NCBI RefSeq assembly: GCF_019733355.1
Contig: NZ_JAIHLQ010000003.1
Span: forward strand, 216,947 to 280,946
DNA length: 64,000 nucleotides
From: Pseudomonas baetica
GTDB lineage: Bacteria; Pseudomonadota; Gammaproteobacteria; Pseudomonadales; Pseudomonadaceae
Direction of reading: 5' to 3'
This document shows, one piece after another, positions 52,408 to 62,800 of this stretch. Numbering within the stretch: the stretch's first letter is position 1; each line of letters starts with the position of its first letter. A model generated the notes under the pieces. The model saw only the letters and a program-made list of their open reading frames with translations. It did not search any database and was not told where the DNA came from. Made by a program: the position numbers and the translations under genes.

Positions 52408-53577
52408 TTACTCCGCCGACGTTTTCAACACTTCAATCCATACTGCGCCTTTGCCCGACGCCGCTTCACCGACACGTTTCAGGGCGCCGTTGTTGCTGAT
52501 TGCGTAAGTGCCGACTTTTTCGCTTTTCTCGCCCGTCACCAACAACCAGCGCCCGTTGGGTGAAAAAGCGATATTGCGTGGCTGCTTCTCTTGCACCGGG
52601 TAATTATCGATAAAGCTCAAGCCGCCTGTTGAAGGGTCAACTGCGAATGCCGAAACCGAACTGCTGGTGCGCTCGGTCATCAACAATAGCGAGCCATCGG
52701 GCGAGATCCGCAGGTCCGCCGCCCATATGCGTGGTGTCGGGTCGTCCTTCAAATCGTTGTTACGTGCATCACGTACTTCGCCGTGAGCCAGTTTCAAACG
52801 CTCGGGAATGCCATTGGCAACGGCAATCTGAGTCAATGCGCCGGTGCTGTCATTGATTGAAAACGCTGTGACCGTGCCGCTCATTTCACCGACCACATAT
52901 AGATATTTGCCATTCGGGGAAAAGGCCAGGTGCCGAGGCCCGGTGTTGTCCGCGACACGGATGTAACCGCTGCCGATGGCGGTGAGCGCGCCGGTGGTGG
53001 CATCGAGGCGATATTGCAGGACCTTGTCCGCGCCAAGATTGCCCGCGTAGGCAAAACGGTTGCTCGGGTCGGTACGAATCGAATGCGCATGCGGGCCTGT
53101 CTTGTAGCTCAGGATGCTGGCAGAAGGCTGATAGGTCTTGTCGATGGCCTGAACGCTGATGGTGTCGGCACCGTAGGACGCAGCAAGCAGATAGTGTCCT
53201 TTTCTATCGGTGGACAGGTAAGCCATGCTTTCTGCCAGCGGCGCTTTAGACAGTGGAGTCAAATGTCCGCTCTTGGGATCTATGCTGTAGCCCAGCACCT
53301 GAAACGGTTTGACTCGCAAGGCGGCAAACAACACTTTGCCGTCAGGGGTGATGGCCATGGGGTTGACCTGATCACCGGCGTTGACCTGGTCAATCAGGCG
53401 CAGCGCGCCGCTGTTCTGGTCAAGGTGATACTGGGAAATCAATCCGTCTCCGGGGCTCGAGATATAGGCAAAGGTGTCGGCATTGGCTTGCAGGCTAAGA
53501 CCGTAGACAACGGCAGCGGTCAAGAGGAGGGGGCTTCTCACAGATGATCCCTTATTTTTATGATTGTGGTCAGTCAT
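52408..53577 (-). CDS. Secreted lactonase-family beta-propeller protein (YbhE/Pgl-like)
   Basis: About 389 residues: a signal peptide (SPLLLTAAVVYGLSLQANA) and then repeated propeller blades such as FAYISSPGDGLISQYHLD, MAITPDGKVLFAALR, HLAFSPNGKYLYVVGEMSGTVTAFSI and NIAFSPNGRWLLVTGE. Cytoplasmic 6-phosphogluconolactonases of this fold lack a signal peptide, so a periplasmic role on another lactone or an unrelated binding role is more likely. The start at 53577 is chosen over 53604; both precede the signal. It stands alone on the minus strand. Confidence 0.82.
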   Translation of the reverse strand: MTDHNHKNKGSSVRSPLLLTAAVVYGLSLQANADTFAYISSPGDGLISQYHLDQNSGALRLIDQVNAGDQVNPMAITPDGKVLFAALRVKPFQVLGYSIDPKSGHLTPLSKAPLAESMAYLSTDRKGHYLLAASYGADTISVQAIDKTYQPSASILSYKTGPHAHSIRTDPSNRFAYAGNLGADKVLQYRLDATTGALTAIGSGYIRVADNTGPRHLAFSPNGKYLYVVGEMSGTVTAFSINDSTGALTQIAVANGIPERLKLAHGEVRDARNNDLKDDPTPRIWAADLRISPDGSLLLMTERTSSSVSAFAVDPSTGGLSFIDNYPVQEKQPRNIAFSPNGRWLLVTGEKSEKVGTYAISNNGALKRVGEAASGKGAVWIEVLKTSAE

Positions 53578-53798
53578 CCTATGACTGTACTTGGATGACA
53601 TCAATCGCTATTTTCTCAGGCTGGAAAGTCACCTCTTGGTTCGAAAGCGGTTTTTTTACCTGAAATTGGCCTGTTTCGATGGCTTTCAAGGAGCACGTCA
53701 ATAACCCGCGACCTTAAAACATTTCTAAACACACGGATTTGAGAGGCGTTGTAAGACGTCGTATCTTTATTGGTTGAAGGCAGGTATTGGTATCGTCC

Positions 53799-53825
53799 TA
53801 AAGTGCACACCGTCGCGGTCGATAA
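53799..53825 (+). promoter_or_regulatory. FliA (sigma-28) promoter of the chemoreceptor gene
   Basis: TAAA (53799-53802), 15-nt spacer, GTCGATAA (53818-53825), one mismatch from TAAA-N15-GCCGATAA. It is 100 bases before the chemoreceptor ATG, which places that gene in the flagellar late regulon. The rest of the 348-bp gap (53578-53925) shows no gene. Confidence 0.8.
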
Positions 53826-53925
53826 TTCAGAGTACGCATGGGCTCTATCTCCTCATAACAACACATGCGACATTCAGTACTAACGTTTCCCCTTGCCAAA
53901 ACTATAAATACCCGCAGGTGAAGTC

Positions 53926-55869
53926 ATGAATATCAAGCAGAAGCTGACCTGGGCGTTCGCGGCTATCGCGTGCGTCCCGGTCATCCTGGTCGCCGTTTTG
54001 GTAGTGCTGAATCTGCGAGAGGGGGCCCAGGCCAATTTCCTCGACAGCAGCGGTCGCGAGATCCGCCAGATCGACAATGGCATGAAGCAGTTTTTCGACG
54101 GCATTAGCCAAAACGTCGACTACATAGCCAAGGACCCGCGTGTTGTCGCGGCCAAAGACCTCAAGAACTACGCTGGCGCCGATGCAGCGCAAATTGCCCT
54201 CACTCAGACCAATAAAGAGCTGCTGGCGATATTCGACCAGTTCGCCAAAAGCCATCCGAGTACCGCTTACCTGTCCTTGGGTCTGAGCGATGGCGGCTAC
54301 GCCAGTTGGCCGGACGACACCAAACTGAACAACTACGACCCACGCGTACGTCCCTGGTACAAAGCGGCCATCGCCGCGCCAGGCGCCACCGTGCGCACCG
54401 GTGCCTACTATTGGGCGCCGGACGATGTGACGCTGATCGGCACGGTGCACACTGTCGCCGACGCCGGCGGGAATATCCTGGGCGTGGTCGGCCTGGACGT
54501 GTCGCTCAAACAGCTCACCGAACTGGTGCGCAACATCAAGCTGGGCGACAGCGGCTACCTGATGCTGGTGGAAGCCAACGGCAACGTGCTGGTAGACCCC
54601 AGCGACGCCAAGCACAACTTCAAACCCCTGGCTGACCTGGGCCCCAACTACGCCGAACTGGCCAAGCGAGGCGACGGCGTGACCCAGATCGAGATCGATG
54701 GCGTACCCTACATGGCCAACGTGGTCAGTTCCAAAGACCTGGGCTGGCGCTTTATCGGCCTGATCAAGCGTGATGAAGTGATGGCCGACGCCACCCGCCT
54801 GACCTGGTTGATCGCCGCCATTGCAGCGGCATTGGCGTTGGTGTTCGCAATTGTAGGCGCCAGCTTTGCCAGCGTCATCGTGCGTCCGATTCGCGGCGTG
54901 GCCGACGGCCTGCAAGAAATCGCCGAAGGAGAAGGCGACCTGACGCGCCAACTCAAGGTGCAAGGCAAAGACGAAACCGCCGGCCTGGCGGGCTGGTTCA
55001 ACCAGTTCCTGGGCATGATTGCACAATTGGTGCAGCGCATCGGCAATGCCTCATCTGACCTGCAGACCGCCGCCGCCGACTCCAGCGAAGTGGCCAACAA
55101 CATGAACCAGGCTGCAGGTCGTCAGCGTGAAGCCGTGGAACTGGTGAGCACGGCGTTCAACGAAATGGTCGCTACGGCCAATGAAGTCGCGCGTTCGTGC
55201 AGTGCCGCCGCGTCGAGTGCCGACGAAGGCTATCGCGACGTACATGACGGCCAGCAACACATCGGCGAAGCCACGGGCAGCGTGCTCAAGCTCAGCGAAG
55301 ACCTGCAAAAGTCCACCCAGACCATGCAGTTGCTGGAGCAGGACAGCCAGAACATCAACACTATTCTCGATACCATCCGCTCGATTGCCGAGCAGACCAA
55401 CCTGCTGGCGCTCAACGCAGCGATTGAAGCGGCACGCGCCGGAGACCAAGGCCGAGGCTTCGCGGTGGTCGCCGACGAAGTCCGCGCCCTGGCTCGTCGG
55501 ACAGCCGACTCCACCGGCGAGATCGACAGCTTGCTGGGCAATCTCGCCCGCCGCACCCAGGAAGTCACGCAGCAGATGCAAGGCAGCCTGCAGGTGTCCC
55601 ACGCCAGCGTGGAACGCATCCAGCAGGCGCGTGACAGCTTCGACAAGATCCGTGGCTCGGTGGACTCGATCCGCGACCAGAATACCCAGATCGCCACAGC
55701 CGCCGAGGAGCAGCACCAAGTGGCCGAAGAGATCAATCGGCACATCGCGCAGATCCATGCCGACGCCCAACTGGTCGAAGGCTTTGCCCAATCCTCACAG
55801 ACTGGCTCGGGTCGATTGATAGAGATTTCTGGTCAGCTCAAAGGCCTGGTGGGTCGTTTCAAATATTAG
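53926..55869 (+). CDS. Methyl-accepting chemotaxis protein with dCache sensor
   Basis: A 647-residue chemoreceptor: TM1 ([18 protein letters not shown]), a periplasmic double-Cache domain (about 35-285), TM2 ([20 protein letters not shown]), HAMP ([23 protein letters not shown]) and a signalling domain with the hairpin tip [35 protein letters not shown]. The distal Cache pocket holds Y-x4-R-x-WY-x2-A (in [14 protein letters not shown], near residue 142) and a later GLDVS Asp, the pattern known for amino-acid sensing by PctA-type receptors; spacing should be checked. There is no C-terminal CheR-tethering pentapeptide. Confidence 0.93.
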   Translation: MNIKQKLTWAFAAIACVPVILVAVLVVLNLREGAQANFLDSSGREIRQIDNGMKQFFDGISQNVDYIAKDPRVVAAKDLKNYAGADAAQIALTQTNKELLAIFDQFAKSHPSTAYLSLGLSDGGYASWPDDTKLNNYDPRVRPWYKAAIAAPGATVRTGAYYWAPDDVTLIGTVHTVADAGGNILGVVGLDVSLKQLTELVRNIKLGDSGYLMLVEANGNVLVDPSDAKHNFKPLADLGPNYAELAKRGDGVTQIEIDGVPYMANVVSSKDLGWRFIGLIKRDEVMADATRLTWLIAAIAAALALVFAIVGASFASVIVRPIRGVADGLQEIAEGEGDLTRQLKVQGKDETAGLAGWFNQFLGMIAQLVQRIGNASSDLQTAAADSSEVANNMNQAAGRQREAVELVSTAFNEMVATANEVARSCSAAASSADEGYRDVHDGQQHIGEATGSVLKLSEDLQKSTQTMQLLEQDSQNINTILDTIRSIAEQTNLLALNAAIEAARAGDQGRGFAVVADEVRALARRTADSTGEIDSLLGNLARRTQEVTQQMQGSLQVSHASVERIQQARDSFDKIRGSVDSIRDQNTQIATAAEEQHQVAEEINRHIAQIHADAQLVEGFAQSSQTGSGRLIEISGQLKGLVGRFKY

Positions 55870-55878
55870 TATCCCTAC

Positions 55879-55916
55879 CCGAATGAAAGCGGTGAGCGCT
55901 CACCGCTTTCATTCGG
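55879..55916. terminator. 38-bp perfect palindrome after the chemoreceptor gene
   Basis: Two 19-nt arms (55879-55897, 55898-55916) are exact reverse complements with no spacer. The inner CGGTGAG/CTCACCG stem is followed by TTTCATTC within the right arm, so it likely works as a transcription terminator ten bases after the stop. Length and perfection are unusual. Confidence 0.65.
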
Positions 55917-56111
55917 CCGATCCAAGCAGTTTCTATCGCCTCCACCGTTCCGTGGCCATCGACTGGAAGTGGATGGCTCTCCATGGTCTATGAAAAGGCA
56001 GAAATGATCAGATGAACAGCCTTCCAGACGATCCCTAAAGACTGTCAGGGTCGCCAAAAAACATTTTGACTTGGCTCTAGCTCGGTAGTTTCAGTTTGAA
56101 AAGATCTTAAT

Positions 56112-56132
56112 ATGCCCCCAATTTTGCCCCCA
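56112..56132. repeat. Short direct repeat TGCCCCCA, possible recombination junction
   Basis: TGCCCCCA occurs twice, four bases apart, about 240 bases after the chemoreceptor gene, where the sequence changes from ordinary high-GC chromosome to lower-GC, gene-poor DNA. It may mark the edge of an integrated element. No second copy is visible in the window. Confidence 0.3.
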
Positions 56133-56350
56133 CTCAGACGCCGTACATGAGCGATCACGAATGGCGATTCCTAACGAAATCCAGTATGGCTCTGGGTGGC
56201 TTTGAGTGTACGCCCAAACTGGGGTTGGCTGGGGGGGGGAGGGAAGTGACACGTTCAGAGGTTCTCCCTCGGTGAACTGGAAACCAAAGCAGGTTATGCG
56301 CAGCCCAATTCTTGTTCGGCCCTGCTAATGCAAAGTGACCGGTTCGGTTT

Positions 56351-56410
56351 CGACACGTGTCGGGTAGCGAGGCGCAGCACGCGGGCGGTCGAATGCGAGC
56401 GCCCGCGTGC
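56351..56410. repeat. Palindrome and strong hairpin in the island border region
   Basis: A perfect 12-bp palindrome CGACACGTGTCG (56351-56362) is followed by a hairpin with an 11-bp perfect stem (GCACGCGGGCG 56377-56387, CGCCCGCGTGC 56400-56410). The hairpin lies 12 bases beyond the stop of the headless minus-strand frame, so it may be that gene's old terminator, although no U-tract follows. Confidence 0.45.
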
Positions 56411-56421
56411 CCAGGTACCGC

Positions 56422-56625
56422 TTATGCCGACGCCGGCCTTGGCTCTGCGATTACATCAGGGGCGTCTAGTGCCTTAGTGTCGATGCGGTGGAATAGGAGC
56501 TTGCCTTTGTTTTGATCGAACATATCAACGGTAGCTAACGGAATAGCCGTGATTAGAACACGGGTAGCTGAATGATCATCGTCAATGGCTTTTACCTGCA
56601 GAGCGATAAGGTTATTAGTTTGAAG
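56422..56625 (-). pseudogene. Headless coding remnant, 67 codons, no start codon
   Basis: The minus strand reads open for 67 codons to a TAA (56424-56422), with protein-like sequence including VKAIDDDHSATRVLITAI and DMFDQNKGKLLFHRIDTK. No start codon is available before the upstream in-frame TGA at 56628-56626, and no ribosome site fits the internal Met. It looks like the 3' end of a gene whose 5' part was lost. I do not recognise the family. The rest of the 818-bp gap (55870-56687) shows no other gene. Confidence 0.4.
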
Positions 56626-56687
56626 TCAAATGGACCGATTGAGCACCCAAACGAGAAGACCGTCGCCAGAGCCACCTACCATCCAAT

Positions 56688-57572
56688 TCAAAATTCGCGC
56701 GCGTCAGGTGCGACATAACCAGGAGCAAGGATCGCGTTCTTGACACCGTACAGTGCCAAGGGATCGGACAACCACAACCTATATTCTGGCCCCCTTAGAC
56801 TGTGATCTGGTGAACAGTCCACGCTCCACTTACGTAGGGTGTAGCCCGCCGTAGCCGCCCGAAGTTTCAGCGACAGCATTCCATCAACCATTGCGTAATC
56901 CATGAGCGTGACTTCCGGTCGCGGTTGATCAGGGTGAGGGATAAGTGTCAGCTCAACGATCCTTGTCCACTGAATGTCTTGATCGCTCGTCTCGTGAACA
57001 GCAACGGCATCATCGGGAAGAGGGCTTGCCTTGCGGATCCGGGTGATGACGAAATCTCGGAACTCGCCCGACTTCCTGTCAAACCCACGGACGTGCCAGC
57101 GAAGTCCATTGTCGACCAGAGAAAAAGGCACGATGACGCGCTGGCTGGATCCGTTCAGCGACTCGTAATCAATCTGCAGGGGGCATTTCTGGTGAATCGC
57201 CTGGGTGACGTGGCCTAGGATATCGAGCTTCGGCCACGTCAGCTGATCGGGAAAATCGACCGTAATCCCAGGCGTGGTGTTTCTGGGTTCCCCGTCACCG
57301 AGCCCCTTGGTGATCCAGATCAGCGCGTGTTCCGCGGTGGGGTCAAATAGGCTCTTGAAGGATTCACTGGCTTTGTAGAGGCGCGAACTCGCGTCATACA
57401 CCAGGTTGTGTTTACTGAGCGTTTTGTACAGCGCGATGTCACGACTGGCCGCCGCTTCCTGAATGTCAAAGCGCTCGATCAAGTGCTGACGCTTGAGTTC
57501 ACCCAGCATGCGCAATCTGAGATCTATGAAGGCGAGACGGTCTCGTTGTGGCTGACTGAGGTTCTCAAGCAT
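56688..57572 (-). CDS. WYL-domain transcriptional regulator
   Basis: About 294 residues starting MLENLSQPQRDRLAFIDLRL, with an N-terminal HTH (LGELKRQHLIERFDIQEAAASRDIALYKTL), a central WYL domain (HQKCPLQIDYESLNGSSQRVIVPFSLVDNGLRWHVRGFDRKSGEFRDFVITRI) and a C-terminal extension. The start at 57572 fits the family better than 57605. It is divergent from the SMC-type operon. WYL proteins of this shape often repress defence operons until a ligand, perhaps nucleic acid, is bound. Confidence 0.85.
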   Translation of the reverse strand: MLENLSQPQRDRLAFIDLRLRMLGELKRQHLIERFDIQEAAASRDIALYKTLSKHNLVYDASSRLYKASESFKSLFDPTAEHALIWITKGLGDGEPRNTTPGITVDFPDQLTWPKLDILGHVTQAIHQKCPLQIDYESLNGSSQRVIVPFSLVDNGLRWHVRGFDRKSGEFRDFVITRIRKASPLPDDAVAVHETSDQDIQWTRIVELTLIPHPDQPRPEVTLMDYAMVDGMLSLKLRAATAGYTLRKWSVDCSPDHSLRGPEYRLWLSDPLALYGVKNAILAPGYVAPDAREF

Positions 57573-57614
57573 GGTCGAACTTTTTGTAGTGAAGGGGATT
57601 GCCATACTACACCA

Positions 57615-57652
57615 TCATCAATAGACTTCCTGCAAGCTTATCAAATTGATGA
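57615..57652. promoter_or_regulatory. Inverted repeat between WYL regulator and SMC operon
   Basis: TCATCAAT (57615-57622) and ATTGATGA (57645-57652) are an exact 8-bp inverted repeat with 22 bases between, centred in the 127-bp divergent intergenic region. Spacing of about three helical turns between half-site centres suits a dimeric regulator, so this is the best candidate operator for the WYL protein. Confidence 0.45.
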
Positions 57653-57699
57653 CCATTTAAGAGTGGCGTTGACCTCTCTACTGAGCAGATGAAAGCCCC

Positions 57700-59166
57700 A
57701 TGCCAAACGAACAGTTGCCCGATGCATCCGATTCGCTGGGCGAGCCCAAGAACGAGTTGATCGACTTATCGCCTCAGTTGCGAAATCAGCGGTTGCTGGA
57801 ACCAATGAACCAGCTCCATGCGACTCGTAACTTCCATCAAGACGAGGCTGGAGAGCCGCTATTTGATGGGCTGGACACCCACTACCTGTGCATGGCCACC
57901 CTCAATTTCATGATGGAGGGATCCGCAGTTGGCGCGGGGTACAGCATGGCGGATGTGCACTCCTATGTGAGTTCACTGATCAGTCGGATCCGGCCAGAAA
58001 AAACCAGCTCAGCGTGTGCAAAGGCAGCCGATGTCGTGATTGGCTGCCTGAGTAATAAAGCCGAGAACTATAAAGAATTCGAATTCACCTACTTTCATGC
58101 CCCCACTCTGCAAACCCTCGTGTACCGCTTTCGCCTGGTCACTCTTGAGCCGGATCTTGATGACGTCTATCGGTATCGCCCCTCACCGGAGGGTTATTTG
58201 CTTCTGATCGGCATGCTGAATGTGGACGTTGAAGATCAGCAGATTCTCATGGAAAAGATGCTGCAGATCCTGATCGAGAGGGGGCGTTTTGAGCAGGCAG
58301 CGGAGTTCGCCAAACGCGCCATGGTGCTTTCCATTGAGCATCGGCAACACATTCATGGGCAAATTACTCAGGCGATTCGCGCACCGGGAACGGTGAGATG
58401 GACTACGGACATCAAGCCTCGATTAGACGACTCCCGCCAGCATGTCAAAGCTCGCCAGGAGGAAGAGGGGCGATTGCTCATGGCGATTCGCAACAAGATT
58501 GGTGAAGTAGAAAACATCAAGAGCAAGCTAGAGCTTTCAAGCCTGCATGACTTGTTGTCGAAGGCAGGCAACGTAAGAGCCCGGCTGCAGCTGGAGGTCA
58601 GCAGCGCCGAAGGGCGTTTCATCGAAGCTCAGACAGCCGCGTTTCGTGCCCGCAAATCTTCGGGCATTCCTGATCTTGAGACACATCTTCTCCCGCAAGC
58701 AATGATCCGCCCAGGCGCGCAGTTGGCTGTGGCGGCCGAGGAGCTAATTGTCAGTTTGTTCCCGGCAGTGTTTCCCAAAACACCTGATTTATCGAACCTG
58801 CTTAGCATCCTGCTGGAGCGACGTCAGTTAACCAAGGACGCAGATGACGACGAGGATGACGACGAGATCGAGCCGTTCCAGGTCTGGCCGGATCCTTTTC
58901 CAGATCAATTGGTTGTCAAAATTTCTCAATGGCTATCCGCAAAATTTGAAGAAAACCGTTCTTGGCGGATTGATGAACTGATAGATGCGGGAGCGAACGA
59001 AGGCTTCAGTGCGATTGAGCAGCAGTGCATTGCGTTCTGCCTTTACCGCAGCTTCCCCGACAGCGAATCAGAATTTGAAAACCACCATGCGGTGCTCGAT
59101 GGTGAATACGAAACCTGGGTGGTCCGAGGCGACAACCTCAGATTCGACGTCAAGACAAAGGTTTAG
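57700..59166 (+). CDS. jetA: Kleisin-like (MukF/JetA-like) subunit of an SMC complex
   Basis: A 488-residue soluble protein. The N-terminal part looks like a winged-helix domain, followed by a long helical middle (about 160-330, for example QQILMEKMLQILIERGRFEQAAEFAKRAM and RNKIGEVENIKSKLELSSLHDLLSKAG), an acidic stretch DADDDEDDDEIEP near residue 390, and a C-terminal winged-helix-like region. The order with a MukE-like and a MukB-like gene matches MukFEB, MksFEB and JetABC operons, where this subunit is the kleisin closing the SMC ring. No family motif was recognised by residue, so the call is mainly from context and architecture. Confidence 0.6.
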   Translation: MPNEQLPDASDSLGEPKNELIDLSPQLRNQRLLEPMNQLHATRNFHQDEAGEPLFDGLDTHYLCMATLNFMMEGSAVGAGYSMADVHSYVSSLISRIRPEKTSSACAKAADVVIGCLSNKAENYKEFEFTYFHAPTLQTLVYRFRLVTLEPDLDDVYRYRPSPEGYLLLIGMLNVDVEDQQILMEKMLQILIERGRFEQAAEFAKRAMVLSIEHRQHIHGQITQAIRAPGTVRWTTDIKPRLDDSRQHVKARQEEEGRLLMAIRNKIGEVENIKSKLELSSLHDLLSKAGNVRARLQLEVSSAEGRFIEAQTAAFRARKSSGIPDLETHLLPQAMIRPGAQLAVAAEELIVSLFPAVFPKTPDLSNLLSILLERRQLTKDADDDEDDDEIEPFQVWPDPFPDQLVVKISQWLSAKFEENRSWRIDELIDAGANEGFSAIEQQCIAFCLYRSFPDSESEFENHHAVLDGEYETWVVRGDNLRFDVKTKV

Positions 59167-59175
59167 GAGGTTCAT

Positions 59176-59886
59176 TTGGATAACCAGAACAGCGCCGCAG
59201 CACGTCTGATTTATCGGGCACTTAATCTAAGTGCGACCCCGGCCAATGACGTGGAGTATCGCGAGCTATTGGCTCGGTACCGTGCTAGCCCAGAACTGCA
59301 GCAGGTCCTTGCGCAAATTGCTGAAGGGATGGAACTGATGGTGCTCGATGTCAGCGAGCGTGGCTTGATCATCGCCCCGGCACGCAAGGAAAGTCGCTTC
59401 TCGATTCGACTTGGTGATCTACGCAAAAACTTGTCTGAAGACCAGCGTGTCGCGCTGGCGCTGAGCTTCCTGGCCATCTGCGCGGTGTTTTATCCAACGA
59501 CCGCTTTGATTGAAGATGACAGCCGGTTTCCAATGCCGGCGACGTTGGCCATGTTCAGGGACACCTTGACTGGCTTGTCCGGGCGCATGAATGCACTCGA
59601 AGATTCCGATGATTATTCCCGAGAGGAGCTGCGACCAGGCTGGAGCTACATTCACAGCCTGCCTACTTCGATCCCCCAAGCCGATCGCGCGTCGCCAAAC
59701 TCGATTGAAGGGTTGGTGCGCATGGCACTGAACTACCTGATTGAGTACGGGCTGGTGAATAACGTGGGGCCCCAGGATGAGGGCGAAGCGGTTGAATACA
59801 CCGCCACCCATCGACTGCGCATTCAGCTGCGTGAACGGACGCTACCGCGACTATTTGACTATGTGCGTTCCGGCGCAACGGCCTGA
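59176..59886 (+). CDS. jetB: MukE/JetB-like (KITE) subunit
   Basis: A 236-residue protein with two predicted winged-helix-like parts (MDNQNSAAARLIYRALN..., SIEGLVRMALNYLIEYGLVNNVG). A TTG start is used: AGGAGG (overlapping the previous stop) ends five bases before it, and no ATG fits. It lies nine bases after the kleisin-like gene and seven before the SMC gene. In MukBEF, MksBEF and JetABCD the middle gene encodes the KITE dimer that binds the kleisin. The call rests on size, order and layout. Confidence 0.6.
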   Translation: MDNQNSAAARLIYRALNLSATPANDVEYRELLARYRASPELQQVLAQIAEGMELMVLDVSERGLIIAPARKESRFSIRLGDLRKNLSEDQRVALALSFLAICAVFYPTTALIEDDSRFPMPATLAMFRDTLTGLSGRMNALEDSDDYSREELRPGWSYIHSLPTSIPQADRASPNSIEGLVRMALNYLIEYGLVNNVGPQDEGEAVEYTATHRLRIQLRERTLPRLFDYVRSGATA

Positions 59887-59893
59887 GGATTTT

Positions 59894-62800
59894 ATGCAAA
59901 AAATTACCCGAATGCATGTTTGTCGCTACGGTACTGCCACTGCCTGGTACGACCAGACCTTGCTCGACTTCACTGCGCCGGATACGCACGAGGCGGTCAA
60001 CGCAATTGTCAACCTTGAGAACACCGGTGGCAAAACCTCGTTGCTGTCGTATGTGTTCAGCATCTTCGAGCCGCGCCGGGATCTGTTCATTCAGCACATG
60101 CAGAACCCCAACCACCAGTTCAATGACTATTTCGCTAAAGACGGAAAGCCATCTTTCATCATCATCGAATGGTCGATGCCTTCAAGGCTGCCTGGGGGCA
60201 AGGACTACAAGTTGGTCATTGCCCAAGCCGTTGCGACGCGAGATGTCATTGAACGCGGTAACGACGTTGATCGGGTGTTTTTCGCGTTTGAATCCCAGCA
60301 CGGCATAGCCTTTGAAGATATTCCGGCCCCTGGCGTCAGCATGCTTGGAGTCAACACGATGGGAGAGCTCAATCAATGGCTCACCCAGATGAACAGGAAG
60401 TCCCCTGAAGACTTTTACTCGACCCGCAGTCAGCACGATTGGATCACGCACCTTGCTACTACGCGGCTACTGGATCTCGATCTTCTGGTCATGCAGCGAC
60501 AATTCAACGGGCAGGAAGGCGGCCTGGAAAGCGGCTTCCTGACCTTCAAGGATGAAGAGGATCTTGTTCGTAAGCTCATGGCACTGACGATGGACCCTGA
60601 GCGCGCTCAAACGGTACGCAATACCGTGGTGAATGTGGCTGACAAATATCAGAATAAGCCTCGTCTTGAAGCGCGGCTTATTCAGTTGGCCAGAATCCTG
60701 GGAGCCATGAAGCCACTGGGTGAATCGTCTAAAGCTTTTGAGCGTGCACTTGAAGCGCGAACCGGATTGTTGCGCCACGCGTCGGGCCTGGCTGCGGCCA
60801 TGGAGCTGGCTCGTTTAAGTGAGGAAAAACAGGTCACTTATTTTAGCGACGTGATCGATAGCCTCAACCCACGTATGTTGGAAAAGCAGGAGCTTCTGGT
60901 CAATCAGCGAGCATCCACGCTTTCCATGCATGCTTTACAGCACACGCGCAGTGTGGATCGCACTGCAGTGGCATGCAAAGAGGCCGAGGCAAGTAGGGAT
61001 GCAGCTCAATTGCGTTTGAGGCATCTCAACGGCGCCATTTCGTACAAGAAAATCATCAGCGCCCATGAACGCGTTCTCATTGAAGAACAATCACTAGCAG
61101 AAGAAGTTGAGGGCTTGCGCCCGATCAAGGAAAAGCTCGAAACGCAGGGAGCGCTGCTTCGTGGCGCTATCGATATTCTGCTCAAGCAGAACGACGACAA
61201 ACACATAGCGCAGAAAAATATTGAGCTGGAGGCTGCTGAGGCAGTGGCTCAAGCCAAGGCCCAAATTAAAACGTTGAGCTTATCCATTAGGGCGCTCCAG
61301 CTGGAGGAAGCGAAAGTCGGGACCGACATCAATAATGCCGAGATTCAACGCACAGGCTTGCTGGACGATGGAGTACTTGACGCGTTCGATCATGACGCAG
61401 CTGCTGCGATCGAAAGAATTACAGCGGCCATTGCCCAAGCGCAAACCCGCCTTGAGGCTTTGCGTGCTGAACGAGCGGGTCATGAACAATACATCGGCCG
61501 TCTTCGTGAACAAGCAGAGCAGCATAAGTTACAGGCCCAAGCGCAAGCGCACATCCAACAAAACCTGAACAGAGAAGTCGGCGATGCCAGAACCCTTCAA
61601 GAAGACCTTCAACAAAATCGGTTGCTGTGTTCGGTGGTCGAAGCCGAGCGATGTGATCCTGACTCCCTGACTCTGCTGGGCACCGTTAACGAATTTATCC
61701 AATCCATGGATCGTGAAGTGTTGGAGCGGGATATTCGCCTGGCCAACCTCCAGCGCGCCAGGCAGTCCATTGAAGAATCCGAACTTGCGGGCCAGAGTGA
61801 TGACGTCGATCAAGTTGTCCGGCTACTTCGATCCGCTGGCATTCATTCTGCGCGAGCAACTAACTCCTACATTGCAAACCTGGTCCCCGATGCTGATGAG
61901 GCCCGTCGACTGGTCGCCTCCGACCCAGCCCGGTTTCTCGGCGTCTGTGTGGCCTCTGAAGAGTGGGGGAAATCACGAAAAATTGTTGCGGGGGCTGACT
62001 TACCCCTGAGCACTCCGGTGACAATCGCCCTCGCCACCCTTGATGTGGCCGTTGCTGCATTCGATCGAGTCGTGATACCGGCAGAAGACAACTCTGCCTA
62101 TAACCTAGAGGCCGCGGCCGCAGCGCTGATCGATTTTGAACGACGAATCGCTGAAATCTTAGAGACGCGCGACGCGCACATTCAACGCCGCAGCGATGCT
62201 CGTGATGCTTCCAACAAACTCATGGATTATCAGGAACGCTTCGGCGCTGTGCGAATCGCTGAGCTTGAGCGAAACATTCAAACTCACTACGAGGAAGAAC
62301 AGGCATTCGCGACCCTGCGGGCAGCGTGTCTGGAAGAAGTCAGTGAAGTGTCGGAGCGTGCAAAGGGGCTTGAGGGAGAGATTGAATCGATTCCAAATGA
62401 AATCGCCAATCAGGCGAGCATGATCCAGCGTCTGGAGCGTTACTCGCATCAGTATGAGCAGCCGCTTGCGCAGTGGAAGCAGCAGCTGGCAACGGTACAA
62501 GCCTCTCTGGAAGAGGCAGAATCAGAAAGTGACCGCTTTGGGAGAGCGATCGAACAGAAGGAAGGAATTATCACCCACTCGAAGCAATTGCAGTTCGACC
62601 TTGCAGTCGATGCAAGGCAACTCTTGAGTCGTAAGGATGTTACCGTGATCTTCGATCCCGGTTTCGATTGCAACGCAATCCTCAAACATGATTTCAATCT
62701 GCAGGCACTGATCGAAACCTATGACACCGAAAAGCTTTTTTTTGATACCGCGGAATCCGACCGATTGGGTGCTCGCCGAATAGCCCTTCAACAACGGCGT

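Noticed and set aside
52290..52499. A 69-codon plus-strand frame after sotB
   Set aside because: It runs into the antisense of the lactonase gene and lacks protein-like features.
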